From Mannheimia haemolytica (lineage in GTDB: Bacteria; Pseudomonadota; Gammaproteobacteria; Enterobacterales; Pasteurellaceae): a stretch of 64,000 bases of DNA. The DNA lies in the NCBI GenBank assembly GCA_900638155.1, contig LR134495.1, positions 186,001-250,000 on the forward strand. The letters are read 5' to 3'. Positions 53,255-60,965 of the stretch are shown one piece after another. The notes beneath the pieces are model-generated. The model saw nothing but the letters and a program-made list of their open reading frames with translations. It ran no database searches and was not told the origin of the DNA. Each line of letters opens with the position of its first letter. Position 1 is the first letter of the stretch. A program made the translations under genes and the position numbers.

Positions 53255-53504
53255 TGAAAAACTGTTCCAGATGCTGATCTCTTTTGTAGTTGCTCCGTTA
53301 GTGGCGTTTGTAGGTAAGGTCATATTTGATCGTATCAACCGCAATGAGCAAACGGTAAAAGAGCTAAAAGCGGAAATGGAGAGTAAATATCAATCAAAAG
53401 AGCTTGCCCACGAGGTTAATCGGGGCATCAGAGAAAAATTGGACGATATTTTAGACTCCATCAAAGAAGTAAACCAAAAATTAGATAAAAAGGCGGATAA
53501 GTAA
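53247..53504 (+). CDS. Small membrane-anchored coiled-coil protein (DUF2730-like)
   Basis: The 85-residue protein has one membrane helix (about 8-26, LISFVVAPLVAFVGKVI) and a charged helical remainder (RNEQTVKELKAEMESKYQ...DDILDSIKEVNQKLDKK). Short proteins of this type lie between lysis and terminase genes in Mu-like phages. Role unknown. It is in the overlapping run that leads to TerS. Confidence 0.65.
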   Translation: MIDEKLFQMLISFVVAPLVAFVGKVIFDRINRNEQTVKELKAEMESKYQSKELAHEVNRGIREKLDDILDSIKEVNQKLDKKADK

Positions 53505-53758
53505 TGAGCCGAAAAAAACATAAACAAACCGATTCGGAAAAATTAGACCTGATTTTAGGCGGGTTAAATGAGCTTAACGACAAGGTAGATAAGCAAAACG
53601 AAGAAATTGAACGCTTACACCGTGAAATCCAAGCGACTAATCGTTTAGTGAATGAAATGGCAACCAAAAACCGCAAGCAAGCCTTAATTGCCGGTGGTGT
53701 AGGAGGTGGCATTGTTGCTGTAGGTTTTGAGTTGTTACGCTTGAAATTCGGAATGTAG
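53504..53758 (+). CDS. Small coiled-coil/membrane phage protein (84 aa)
   Basis: The N-terminus is basic, the middle is a coiled coil (LDLILGGLNELNDKVDKQNEEIERLHREIQATNRLV, about 14-50), and the C-terminus is a glycine-rich hydrophobic segment (ALIAGGVGGGIVAVGFELL). It overlaps the preceding stop codon by one base. Its order is the reverse of its neighbour (coil first, membrane last), which suggests that the two could pair; that is inference. Confidence 0.65.
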   Translation: MSRKKHKQTDSEKLDLILGGLNELNDKVDKQNEEIERLHREIQATNRLVNEMATKNRKQALIAGGVGGGIVAVGFELLRLKFGM

Positions 53759-53765
53759 AGGGCGT

Positions 53766-54266
53766 ATGGCACACGATATTGAAGTACAAAAAGCGGTTCG
53801 GCAAGCCTATGTGTTTGACCGTTTAAGCCTCGAAATGGCAGCCGAGCGTGCCGGTGTGTCGTTTGGCACAGCTCGCCGTTGGAAAGCCAACGCTGAAAAG
53901 AACGGCGATAACTGGGAAAAAGCCCGTGATGTGCAAGCAATAGCAAGTGGTGGTATTGAGAATATCGCTCAAGGCTTGTTAGCCGGTTTTTTAATTAAGT
54001 ATCGCACGTTGATGACGGAGCTGGAAGAAAACACCGAAATGCCAACAGCCGCTAAGGTTGAGGCATTATCGGCACTTGCAGATTCGTTTGCGAAGATGAC
54101 TGCATCGAGCAAGAAACTATTGCCTGAAACCAGTGTAATGGCAACCGCTATGCGTGCGATTGAGATGATGGCGAATATCGTCAAAACCAAGAAACCACAT
54201 TTATTGCCTGACTTTTTGGAAATGCTGGACGATTTAGAAGTGCAGTTTAAAAAGGAGTTTAAGTAA
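53766..54266 (+). CDS. Terminase small subunit, DUF1804 family
   Basis: The 166-residue protein is the DNA-recognition subunit for packaging in Mu-like phages. It begins with a helix-turn-helix (VRQAYVFDRLSLEMAAERAGVSFGTARRWK, about 11-40) and continues as helices (GIENIAQGLLAGFLIKYRTLMTELEEN...AKVEALSALADSFAKM), ending EMLDDLEVQFKKEFK. Its stop overlaps the start of a small membrane-protein gene, after which comes TerL. Confidence 0.88.
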   Translation: MAHDIEVQKAVRQAYVFDRLSLEMAAERAGVSFGTARRWKANAEKNGDNWEKARDVQAIASGGIENIAQGLLAGFLIKYRTLMTELEENTEMPTAAKVEALSALADSFAKMTASSKKLLPETSVMATAMRAIEMMANIVKTKKPHLLPDFLEMLDDLEVQFKKEFK

Positions 54267-54412
54267 TGGCTAAGAAAAAACAAACTGTGGTGCATAAGCA
54301 TTACTATTTCCGTTGGATTGTTCAGCTTGCCTGTATTCTCGGTGCAATAAAGCTAATGCTTAATGGTGCAGATGGTTGGGGTTGGTTATTGTTTATCGCA
54401 GTTTGTGTGTAA
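54266..54412 (+). CDS. Tiny membrane protein between TerS and TerL (48 aa)
   Basis: ATG 54266 overlaps the TerS stop (TAATG) and has AAGGAG upstream. The protein has a basic start (MAKKKQTVVHKHYYFR) and hydrophobic segments (VQLACILGAIKLML and WGWLLFIAVCV). It ends 3 bp before TerL. The ribosome site and operon fit make it likely real; function unknown. Confidence 0.6.
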   Translation: MAKKKQTVVHKHYYFRWIVQLACILGAIKLMLNGADGWGWLLFIAVCV

Positions 54413-54415
54413 TTT

Positions 54416-56041
54416 ATGAAAATCAAAGAATTTGAAAAAGAACTGGAAGAATTACGGCGACAGTTACAACAAAATATCGAAGCGAGTTTTGAGGGTTGGG
54501 ACGATAAACCACAAGCCATTAGCGAACGCCGTCAGAAGGTTTTAGACCCTGTTCACGGCTTTGAGTATTTTGTGCAGGCTTATTTCCCGCATTATGTGCG
54601 TTCTGAGCATAAATCGCAGTTGCATCATTATCTCTTTGAGAATTTACCGCTTTCGGTAAGTGATCTTTCTAAATCTGTTCGCCAAGCGATTGCAGCCCCT
54701 CGTGGTGAGGCAAAATCGACGATTTGTACGCAATTATTCCCGCTGTGGTGTTTAGTCCGTGATTTAAAAAGATACATCATTATTGCGATGGACACCAAAG
54801 AACAGGCATACAGTATGCTTGAAGCTATTAAAGTGGAAATTGAATCTAACCCTCGTTTAAGAATTGATTTCCCCGAGGTTGCACAAGGCAAGGTTTGGCG
54901 TGCAGGTGTCATTATGACGGCTAAAAACCAAAAAGTTGAAGCTGTGGGGGCTGGGCAAAAATTGCGTGGTCGTCGCCACGGAGCTTATCGTCCAGATTTA
55001 GTAGTACTTGATGATATTGAGAATGATGAAAGCGTAGAAACACCTGCACAGCGTAATAAATTGCATAACTGGGTTTTAAAAGCAGTTTTAAAACTTGGTG
55101 CTGCAGGTGAAAAGTTTGATGTGATCTATGTCGGCACAATTCTTCATTATGACAGTGTGCTGAGTAGGGTTTTAAATACTAAGGGCTGGAAGCGAGTACG
55201 CTTTAAAGCCATTTTACGCTTTCCTGACAATATGGTGTTATGGGATGAGTGGGAGAATATTTATCTCTCCGAAGAGGGGGATGATGACACATTATCTGAC
55301 TTATTCTACCAGCAACATAAAGCCGAAATGGATAAGGGGGCTGTCGTATCGTGGCTGGCTCGTCCAATCCTATACCTGATGAAAATCCGAGCTAGTGACG
55401 GACATTCTGCATTTGACTCCGAGTATCAAAACGACCCTGTTTCGGGCGATGATGCGATTTTTGCAAATTCGCTTCAATATTGGACAGAATTGCCGGAAAA
55501 CCTTATTTATTTTGGAGCGGTCGATCCGTCTTTAGGCAAGGCTGGAGCAAGTCGTGACCCATCAGCTATTTTAGTCGGCGGCTATCAACGTGAAACCGGA
55601 AAGCTTTATATAGTAGAGGCACAAATTAAAAAACGTTTGCCGGACTTAATTATTGAGGACATTATTCGGCTACATATGCAATATAGTTGCCACCGATGGG
55701 TTGGCGAGGGGATCCAATTTCAGGAGTTTTTAAATAGTGAGATTATTAAGCGGTCTGCGGCACGTGGTGTCCCAGTGCCTCTTGCAAGTGTAAAACCTAA
55801 TACTGATAAAGTATTACGAATCGAAAGTTTACAGCCACACATTGCGAACGGCTTGATTTTACTGCACCGCTCACAATCGACCCTTGAAAGCCAGCTACGC
55901 CACTTTCCGAAAGCCGATCACGATGACGGACCCGATGCGTTGGAAATGTTATGGCGTAATGCCGTGAGTTCTTCTGCCCCGATTGAGTGGGAGAGTGTGA
56001 GCGATGATGACGGTGAGTATCAGAGTAAGTGGCGGCATTAA
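54416..56041 (+). CDS. Terminase large subunit
   Basis: The packaging motor and nuclease fills the head with DNA. The 541-residue protein has an ATPase with variant Walker A APRGEAKST (near 93), Walker B LVVLDDIEN (near 197) and coupling VGTIL (near 242). The RNase H-like nuclease has AVDPSLGKAG (near 369) and the acidic DHDDGPDALEML near 501. No ribosome site beyond weak GTGTGTAA; start chosen as first ATG of the frame. It ends beside a copy of the palindromic repeat. Confidence 0.93.
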   Translation: MKIKEFEKELEELRRQLQQNIEASFEGWDDKPQAISERRQKVLDPVHGFEYFVQAYFPHYVRSEHKSQLHHYLFENLPLSVSDLSKSVRQAIAAPRGEAKSTICTQLFPLWCLVRDLKRYIIIAMDTKEQAYSMLEAIKVEIESNPRLRIDFPEVAQGKVWRAGVIMTAKNQKVEAVGAGQKLRGRRHGAYRPDLVVLDDIENDESVETPAQRNKLHNWVLKAVLKLGAAGEKFDVIYVGTILHYDSVLSRVLNTKGWKRVRFKAILRFPDNMVLWDEWENIYLSEEGDDDTLSDLFYQQHKAEMDKGAVVSWLARPILYLMKIRASDGHSAFDSEYQNDPVSGDDAIFANSLQYWTELPENLIYFGAVDPSLGKAGASRDPSAILVGGYQRETGKLYIVEAQIKKRLPDLIIEDIIRLHMQYSCHRWVGEGIQFQEFLNSEIIKRSAARGVPVPLASVKPNTDKVLRIESLQPHIANGLILLHRSQSTLESQLRHFPKADHDDGPDALEMLWRNAVSSSAPIEWESVSDDDGEYQSKWRH

Positions 56042-56080
56042 AATCTCCCCCAACCCCCTCTTTGATTAAAGAGGGGGCTT
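56042..56080. repeat. 'AAATCTCCCC' palindromic repeat between TerL and portal
   Basis: AAATCTCCCCCAACCCCC followed by TCTTTGATTAAAGAGGGGG begins 1 bp after the TerL stop. It is the third copy of the family in the window. Confidence 0.75.
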
Positions 56081-56100
56081 TATAGTGTTAGGAATTTAAA

Positions 56101-57774
56101 ATGGCAAAAAAGAAACAGAAAAAACAAATTAAACCTGATTTAAACCCAATTAAAAATCAGGAATTGCAAACGGATTTAGCCGAAATTACTGCAACGGGGC
56201 GGGTGCTTTCCGACCACCCAAGCAATTTTATTACCCCGGCAAAGATGAAGGCGATTTTTGAAGATGCGGAGAACGGCGATATTACCGCTCAGCACGAGTT
56301 GTTTATGGATATTGAAGAACGGGACAGTGCGATTTTTGCAAATATCCAAACCCGTAAGCGTGCCGCATTGGGCGTGGATTGGGCGATTGTTGCCCCTCGC
56401 AATGCTACACCGCAGGAAGAAAAACTGCGTGATGAGGTCGATGAGCTGTTTTATCAGCTCGGCAACCTTGAAGATTTGGTGATGGACTGTATGGATGCAG
56501 TCGGTCACGGTTTTGCTGCATTGGAAATTGAATGGGCGTTTAACGGCAAGTTGTGGTATCCGAACGCCTTTATCCACCGTCCGCAATCGTGGTTTAAGTG
56601 GGATAAGGTAGATAATCTGTTGCTGAAAACCCGACAAAATACCGAAGGTGAGCCATTACGAGAATTTGGCTGGGTGGTGCATACGCATAAATCACGCTCC
56701 ACACAGGCGGCACGCAATAATTTATTCCGCTCGCTGGCGTGGCTGTATATGTTTAAGCATTATAGCATTCACGACTTTGCCGAGTTTTTAGAACTGTACG
56801 GTATGCCGATTCGCATCGGTAAATATGGGGCAGGGGCAACCAAAGGCGAAAAAGACACGTTAAAACGTGCGTTAGCGGAAATCGGACACAACGCCGCCGG
56901 AATTATGCCGGAGTCGATGAGTATTGAGTTGCATAACGCCGCAAACGCAGGCGGTGCAGCCGGCAATAATCCGTTTTTGCAAATGGTGGATTGGTGCGAG
57001 AAATCTATCGCCCGCTTGATTTTGGGGCAAACTTTGACGAGTGGTGCAGATAATAAGATATCTACTAATGCACTCGGCAATGTGCATAACGAAGTGCGGC
57101 GTGATTTGTTGGTGTCTGATGTTAAGCAGTTAGGTCAGACCTTTACCCAGCAAATTATTCTGCCGTTTTTGCAGATTAACTTTGCCGGGGTTGATCCAAA
57201 CCGTATCCCGAGCTTTGAGTTTGACACCAAAGAGCCGGCAGACTTGGCGTTATTTGCTGATAGCTTGCCAAAATTGGTGGATATTGGAATGCCGATTCCG
57301 GTGCAGTGGGCGATGGATAAACTCGGCATCCCTGAAGCCCAAGAAAATGAAGCGGTGCTAGGGCGTGTCGCTCCTCTGCCAACAGCGGGGCAAGCGGTGG
57401 GATTATCAGCACATTTTGTTAAATCTCCCCCTAACCCCTTCTTTGTCAAAGATGGGGAACAGATTACTGGCTGTTCTTGTGGTTGTGGGGGTAAGGTTAA
57501 CGCCTTGTCGGCTCAACCCCAAACCGGTATTAAAGAGCAAGATGCGTTAGATAACTTAGCTGATGAAGCTTTTACTGTGCCGGATTTTAACAAGCAGTTC
57601 GACCCCATCACGAAAAAGGCTGTGGCGGTGGTAATGGCGTGTAGCTCTTATGATGAGGCAGCAGAAAAATTGGCAGAAGCCTATCCTGACTTAGTGAGTG
57701 AAGAGCATAACCGCTATTTAGCCAATGCGTTATTTTTAGCGGATTTATTGGGGGCTGCGAATGCCGACAGCTAA
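56101..57774 (+). CDS. Portal protein, DUF935 (Mu gp29-like)
   Basis: The portal forms the ring through which DNA enters the head. The 557-residue protein has DUF935 marks: HPSNFITPAKMKAIFEDAENGDITAQHELFMDIEERD (about 40-76), GHGFAALEIEW (near 140), YGMPIRIGKYGAGAT (near 235) and ISTNALGNVHNEVRRDLL (near 320). A short segment KSPPNPFFVKDGEQ (441-454) is encoded by a copy of the intergenic repeat; the frame stays open. A cysteine cluster GCSCGCGG follows. It overlaps the next gene by 14 bp. Confidence 0.92.
   Translation: MAKKKQKKQIKPDLNPIKNQELQTDLAEITATGRVLSDHPSNFITPAKMKAIFEDAENGDITAQHELFMDIEERDSAIFANIQTRKRAALGVDWAIVAPRNATPQEEKLRDEVDELFYQLGNLEDLVMDCMDAVGHGFAALEIEWAFNGKLWYPNAFIHRPQSWFKWDKVDNLLLKTRQNTEGEPLREFGWVVHTHKSRSTQAARNNLFRSLAWLYMFKHYSIHDFAEFLELYGMPIRIGKYGAGATKGEKDTLKRALAEIGHNAAGIMPESMSIELHNAANAGGAAGNNPFLQMVDWCEKSIARLILGQTLTSGADNKISTNALGNVHNEVRRDLLVSDVKQLGQTFTQQIILPFLQINFAGVDPNRIPSFEFDTKEPADLALFADSLPKLVDIGMPIPVQWAMDKLGIPEAQENEAVLGRVAPLPTAGQAVGLSAHFVKSPPNPFFVKDGEQITGCSCGCGGKVNALSAQPQTGIKEQDALDNLADEAFTVPDFNKQFDPITKKAVAVVMACSSYDEAAEKLAEAYPDLVSEEHNRYLANALFLADLLGAANADS
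57421..57458. repeat. 'AAATCTCCCC' repeat inserted in-frame in the portal gene
   Basis: AAATCTCCCCCTAACCCC is followed by TTCTTTGTCAAAGATGGGG, a slightly decayed copy of the family at 16364, 47622 and 56042. It is read in frame as KSPPNPFFVKDG. Confidence 0.7.
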
Positions 57775-59065
57775 TTTTGCGATTGGGTTAGAACCTAAGC
57801 AGGCGATTGAGTTTTTACGCCAGAAAAAACTCCTTGCCGGCAAAGTGTTTAAGCAAGAGCTGTTTGACTCTGCATTGGGGCGAGCCACTACGATTAGCAG
57901 ACTTTCCAGCCTTGAAATGACCAAAGATATTTATGAGTCGATGGAAAAAGCACGGCGTGAGGGGAAATCCTTTAATGAGTGGAAGAAAACGCTTACGGCT
58001 GAATTTGAGCGAAAAGGCTGGGTGTATGGACACGACAAAGCGATTAGTCGTGGTATTGACGGCAAATTGCTTGCCGACCCGAAAACCGGTGAGCATTTTG
58101 GTACGCCTCGCCGCTTGAATACGATTTATCGTACTAATATGCAACAGGCTTATTCTGCGGCTCGTTATCAGCGGTATATGGAGAATGTGGATAATCGCCC
58201 TTATTGGCAGTATTCGGCGGTAGGCGACCAACGCACCCGCCCTGCTCATCAAGCGTTAAACGGTAAAATTTATCGTTATGATGATCCGTTTTGGGCGACC
58301 TTTTACCCGCCAAACGGTTTTAATTGCCGTTGTACCGTGATTGCGTTAAGTGATCGGGATTTAAAACGCAAAGGGATTGACGAAGTCGGCAGTAGCGAGG
58401 CGTTTTTAGTTAAGGCAAAACGCCCAAAAGATAAGTTAGGCAACCAAGAAGAGACCATTGGTTTTAAATTGGCTGATGGTACGGTGCGATTGGCTGATAA
58501 AGGTTTTGATTATAATGTGGGGCGTTTAACCTATAAGCCGAATTTGGATTTATACCCTGAAAAGCTGGCTTACCAATTTGCCAAAGCAGAAATGAACGGT
58601 GGTGAATTTAAGCAGGTGTTTAACAAGTTAGAAGAGGCTGTGGCACTTGCCAAAGATGGGGCGAAAAAACTCTCGCCTGATGAGATGGTTAAAGTGCGAA
58701 ATTCCCTTAATCAAAACTTTAAATTTGCTGCTGGTCGGTTAAGTGAGGAAACTCAGCAGAAGATTGGCAGTAAAGCCGGCACGGTATGGCTTTCGGATGA
58801 CACACTGATTAAGCAGTTTAATAGCCGTGAGGGGCAGGATTTTGGGCTTGATGTGTATGCAAATATTCCCGATGTAATTTTTCAGCCTAATCATATTTTG
58901 CAAGAAGGCAAAAATTTCAGCTTTATACGAAACTTTGAGCATTATCGTATTCTTGTTGTGGTGAAATACTTAGAAGAGTTTGGTGAATTATTTCTGGTAT
59001 CAACAAGGGAGATTGGACAAAAAGAATTGGATAAGCTGCTGTTGAAAAATACGGTTATTAGGTAA
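57761..59065 (+). CDS. MuF-type head morphogenesis protein with C-terminal nuclease-like domain
   Basis: The N-terminal part is the Mu gpF (gp30) minor head protein: RTNMQQAYSAARYQRYMEN (near 127), YWQYSAVGDQRTRPAHQALNGK (near 150) and FYPPNGFNCRCTVIAL (near 183-198). After residue about 335 a separate domain follows (GTVWLSDDTLIKQF ... NFEHYRILVVVKYLEE...FLVSTREI), which resembles phage barnase-EndoU-ColicinE5/D-RelE-like (PBECR) nuclease domains. Such MuF polymorphic toxins may be injected with the DNA. No immunity gene follows. AATTTGGATT context; start overlaps the portal stop. Confidence 0.88.
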   Translation: MPTANFAIGLEPKQAIEFLRQKKLLAGKVFKQELFDSALGRATTISRLSSLEMTKDIYESMEKARREGKSFNEWKKTLTAEFERKGWVYGHDKAISRGIDGKLLADPKTGEHFGTPRRLNTIYRTNMQQAYSAARYQRYMENVDNRPYWQYSAVGDQRTRPAHQALNGKIYRYDDPFWATFYPPNGFNCRCTVIALSDRDLKRKGIDEVGSSEAFLVKAKRPKDKLGNQEETIGFKLADGTVRLADKGFDYNVGRLTYKPNLDLYPEKLAYQFAKAEMNGGEFKQVFNKLEEAVALAKDGAKKLSPDEMVKVRNSLNQNFKFAAGRLSEETQQKIGSKAGTVWLSDDTLIKQFNSREGQDFGLDVYANIPDVIFQPNHILQEGKNFSFIRNFEHYRILVVVKYLEEFGELFLVSTREIGQKELDKLLLKNTVIR

Positions 59066-59166
59066 GGCTCCCGGTCACTTACACACGCTCTCGGTCATTT
59101 GAGCAGGACTTGCCATCTCAAATAGGCTGCGGCAGGGAGATTATCACCGCTTTTCTAATAACCGTA
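59050..59166 (+). other. Nested inverted-repeat element, candidate structured RNA
   Basis: Three nested stems: TACGGTTATTAG/CTAATAACCGTA (59050-59061, 59155-59166, perfect 12 bp), CTCCC/GGGAG (59068-59072, 59135-59139), and TTTGAG/CTCAAA (59098-59103, 59117-59122). The left arm overlaps the last codons of the MuF gene. The region has no open frame. It could be a structured RNA, a mobile palindrome or a processing site. Confidence 0.5.
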
Positions 59167-59215
59167 AAAGGAATATACCCCTGTTTACTTTAAAAATCAA
59201 CTTACAAGGTTAAAA

Positions 59216-59632
59216 ATGGTTGAAATCCAAATCCACGGCATTGATGAAATTATTGCCACGCTTAACCGTATTGCTGCTAAAACGGCAAATAAAACCGACT
59301 TGATGAGGAATATTGCCGGCACGATGGAATCGGCAGTGCTGACGAATTTTGATGAGGGTGGTCGCCCGAAATGGCTGGGTATAAAACATCGGCAAGGCAC
59401 GCCGCTAGTTGATACGGAAAATTTAATGGGCAGTATTACTAGCGATTATGACAATGATTCGGCGATTGTTGGCACGAATGAGCCTTATGCAGCCATTCAT
59501 CAATTTGGTGGTATGGCTGGGCGTGGGCGTAAAGTAAAAATTGAAGCCCGCCCGTTTTTGCAATTGACCTCGCAAGACAGGCAAGATATTTTAGACGATG
59601 TGCAAGCCTACTGGCAAAAACTGCTGGATTAA
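59216..59632 (+). CDS. Phage virion morphogenesis protein (Mu gpG-like)
   Basis: The 138-residue protein belongs to the gpG / tail completion family: IHGIDEIIATLNRIAAKTANKTDLMRNIAGTMESAVLTNFDEGGRPKWLG (about 5-55), the motif PYAAIHQFGG (near 88-97), and RKVKIEARPFLQLT (near 104-117). It helps finish heads or join head and tail. TACAAGGTTAAAA precedes ATG. A terminator follows. Confidence 0.9.
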   Translation: MVEIQIHGIDEIIATLNRIAAKTANKTDLMRNIAGTMESAVLTNFDEGGRPKWLGIKHRQGTPLVDTENLMGSITSDYDNDSAIVGTNEPYAAIHQFGGMAGRGRKVKIEARPFLQLTSQDRQDILDDVQAYWQKLLD

Positions 59633-59645
59633 GCGATAAGATAAT

Positions 59646-59688
59646 CGCCACAGATAGCCCCTAAATCACTCTCTGTGGCGTTTTTGTT
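59646..59688 (+). terminator. Terminator after the gpG gene
   Basis: CGCCACAGA (59646-59654) pairs perfectly with TCTGTGGCG (59672-59680), followed by TTTTTGTTTT. A stretch of TTTTAAA-type repeats and an uptake signal (59779) fill the next 170 bp before the protease gene. Confidence 0.85.
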
Positions 59689-59888
59689 TTATGTGGTACG
59701 ATTTATCATTCCAGCTTTTTTAAAATTTTTTAAAACGGATTTAAAGCGTTTTAAAATGGGTTACATTTCTTGCTTAATACAAGCGGTCACTTTTTTCTGA
59801 AAATTTGCAACTTGTGGAAGTTGCTCCCCGTTACTCTTTCCTCTCAATCCCCTATTCTCTAACCTCAATATTGTATCTGAGGTGTTTT

Positions 59889-60965
59889 GTGTTTACGCAG
59901 AAATTCAAACTAAACCCGATTGCGTGTAGTTTCCAGCTTAACGAGGAAGCGAATGGTCATATCCAGCTTTTTCCTTATGGTTGGTTTTACCCGCAAGACG
60001 GGCGTGAGGGAGGTTGGTATGTAGATGATTCAAACGGTTATCAGCTTGCTGATGACATCAATAATTTGACAATCCGACTAATGATTGATTATGAGCATCA
60101 AACCCTTTATGTGGCAACCAATGGCAAGGGCAACCCTGCTGCCGGTTGGATGGTGAAAGCAGAATATATTTCAGGGCAAGGCATTTTTGTACAGGTGAAG
60201 TGGACGGAAAAAGCCACCGCTGAAATTAAAAATGGCGAATACCGTTACCTTTCTCCGCTGTTTTTAGCAGACAAGTCGGGGCGTGTAATTAAGGTATTAA
60301 ATGCCGCCTTAACCAATCGCCCAGCTTTGCACAATTTAGCCGAGGTGGTAGCAACCTCAAGCCAATTTGCCCATTACCTAGAACCTAGCGAGGAAAAATC
60401 TCCAATGAAAGAACTGTTAATTAAATTATTTGCACTCTCGGCAAATGCGACCGATGAGCAAATTACCGAAAAATTGACCGCACTTGAGAAAGCCAAAGGC
60501 GATAGCCCGGTGGCGTTAAGTGATGTTTATACCGAGCTGGCAAAAGAGAAAAGCCAAGTGGTTGCACTCTCTGCCAAAGTGAATCACCCTGACCCGGCGA
60601 AGTTTGTGGCGTTAAGCGACTTGCAAGCGGTGCAAACTGAGCTGAATGGCTTAAAACAGCAAATGAACGATAAAGAGCGTGATGCGTTAATTCAAACGGC
60701 TCTCTCTGACGGTCGATTATTGCCGGCTCAAAAAGAGTGGGCGGAAAAGCTTGGTAAGCAAGACTTAGTAGCGTTATCCGACTTTTTGAAAACCGTTACC
60801 CCTAACCCTGCGTTAAACGGTATGCAGTCGGGCGGTGAAGAGCCGAATGGTGAAAATCAAGTAGTCGCTTTGTCCGACGAAGAAATCGAAATGGCTCGTT
60901 TATCAGGAATGACGGTGGAAGCCTTTGCGAAAGGAAAACAAGAATTAAAGAAAGGAGTTAAATAA
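59889..60965 (+). CDS. Mu I-like prohead protease/scaffold precursor
   Basis: In Mu the I protein is the head maturation protease, and its C-terminal part is also made separately as scaffold Z. The 358-residue protein opens FTQKFKLNPIACSFQLNEEANGHIQLFPYGWFYPQDGREGGWYVD, has LMIDYEHQTLY (near 67, candidate catalytic His/Asp region) and YRYLSPLFLADKSGRV. The C-terminal half is helical and acidic. GTG 59889 has TGAGGTG 5-10 nt upstream; the open frame continues upstream from a TTG but without any ribosome site. Confidence 0.85.
   Translation: MFTQKFKLNPIACSFQLNEEANGHIQLFPYGWFYPQDGREGGWYVDDSNGYQLADDINNLTIRLMIDYEHQTLYVATNGKGNPAAGWMVKAEYISGQGIFVQVKWTEKATAEIKNGEYRYLSPLFLADKSGRVIKVLNAALTNRPALHNLAEVVATSSQFAHYLEPSEEKSPMKELLIKLFALSANATDEQITEKLTALEKAKGDSPVALSDVYTELAKEKSQVVALSAKVNHPDPAKFVALSDLQAVQTELNGLKQQMNDKERDALIQTALSDGRLLPAQKEWAEKLGKQDLVALSDFLKTVTPNPALNGMQSGGEEPNGENQVVALSDEEIEMARLSGMTVEAFAKGKQELKKGVK
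60405..60965 (+). CDS. Scaffold protein Z, internal start within gene I
   Basis: ATG 60405 is in the same frame as the protease gene and has its own ribosome site AGGA at 60391-60394. Translation would give the last 186 residues (MKELLIKLFALSANATDEQIT...), a helical, acidic scaffold. Mu makes gpZ from an internal start in gene I in the same way. The start is inferred from the ribosome site and from Mu. Confidence 0.65.
   Translation: MKELLIKLFALSANATDEQITEKLTALEKAKGDSPVALSDVYTELAKEKSQVVALSAKVNHPDPAKFVALSDLQAVQTELNGLKQQMNDKERDALIQTALSDGRLLPAQKEWAEKLGKQDLVALSDFLKTVTPNPALNGMQSGGEEPNGENQVVALSDEEIEMARLSGMTVEAFAKGKQELKKGVK

Noticed and set aside
53461..53946. 161-residue minus-strand frame across the coiled-coil gene and TerS
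   Set aside because: It runs antisense to two genes with clear phage context; the product has no recognisable order or ribosome site.
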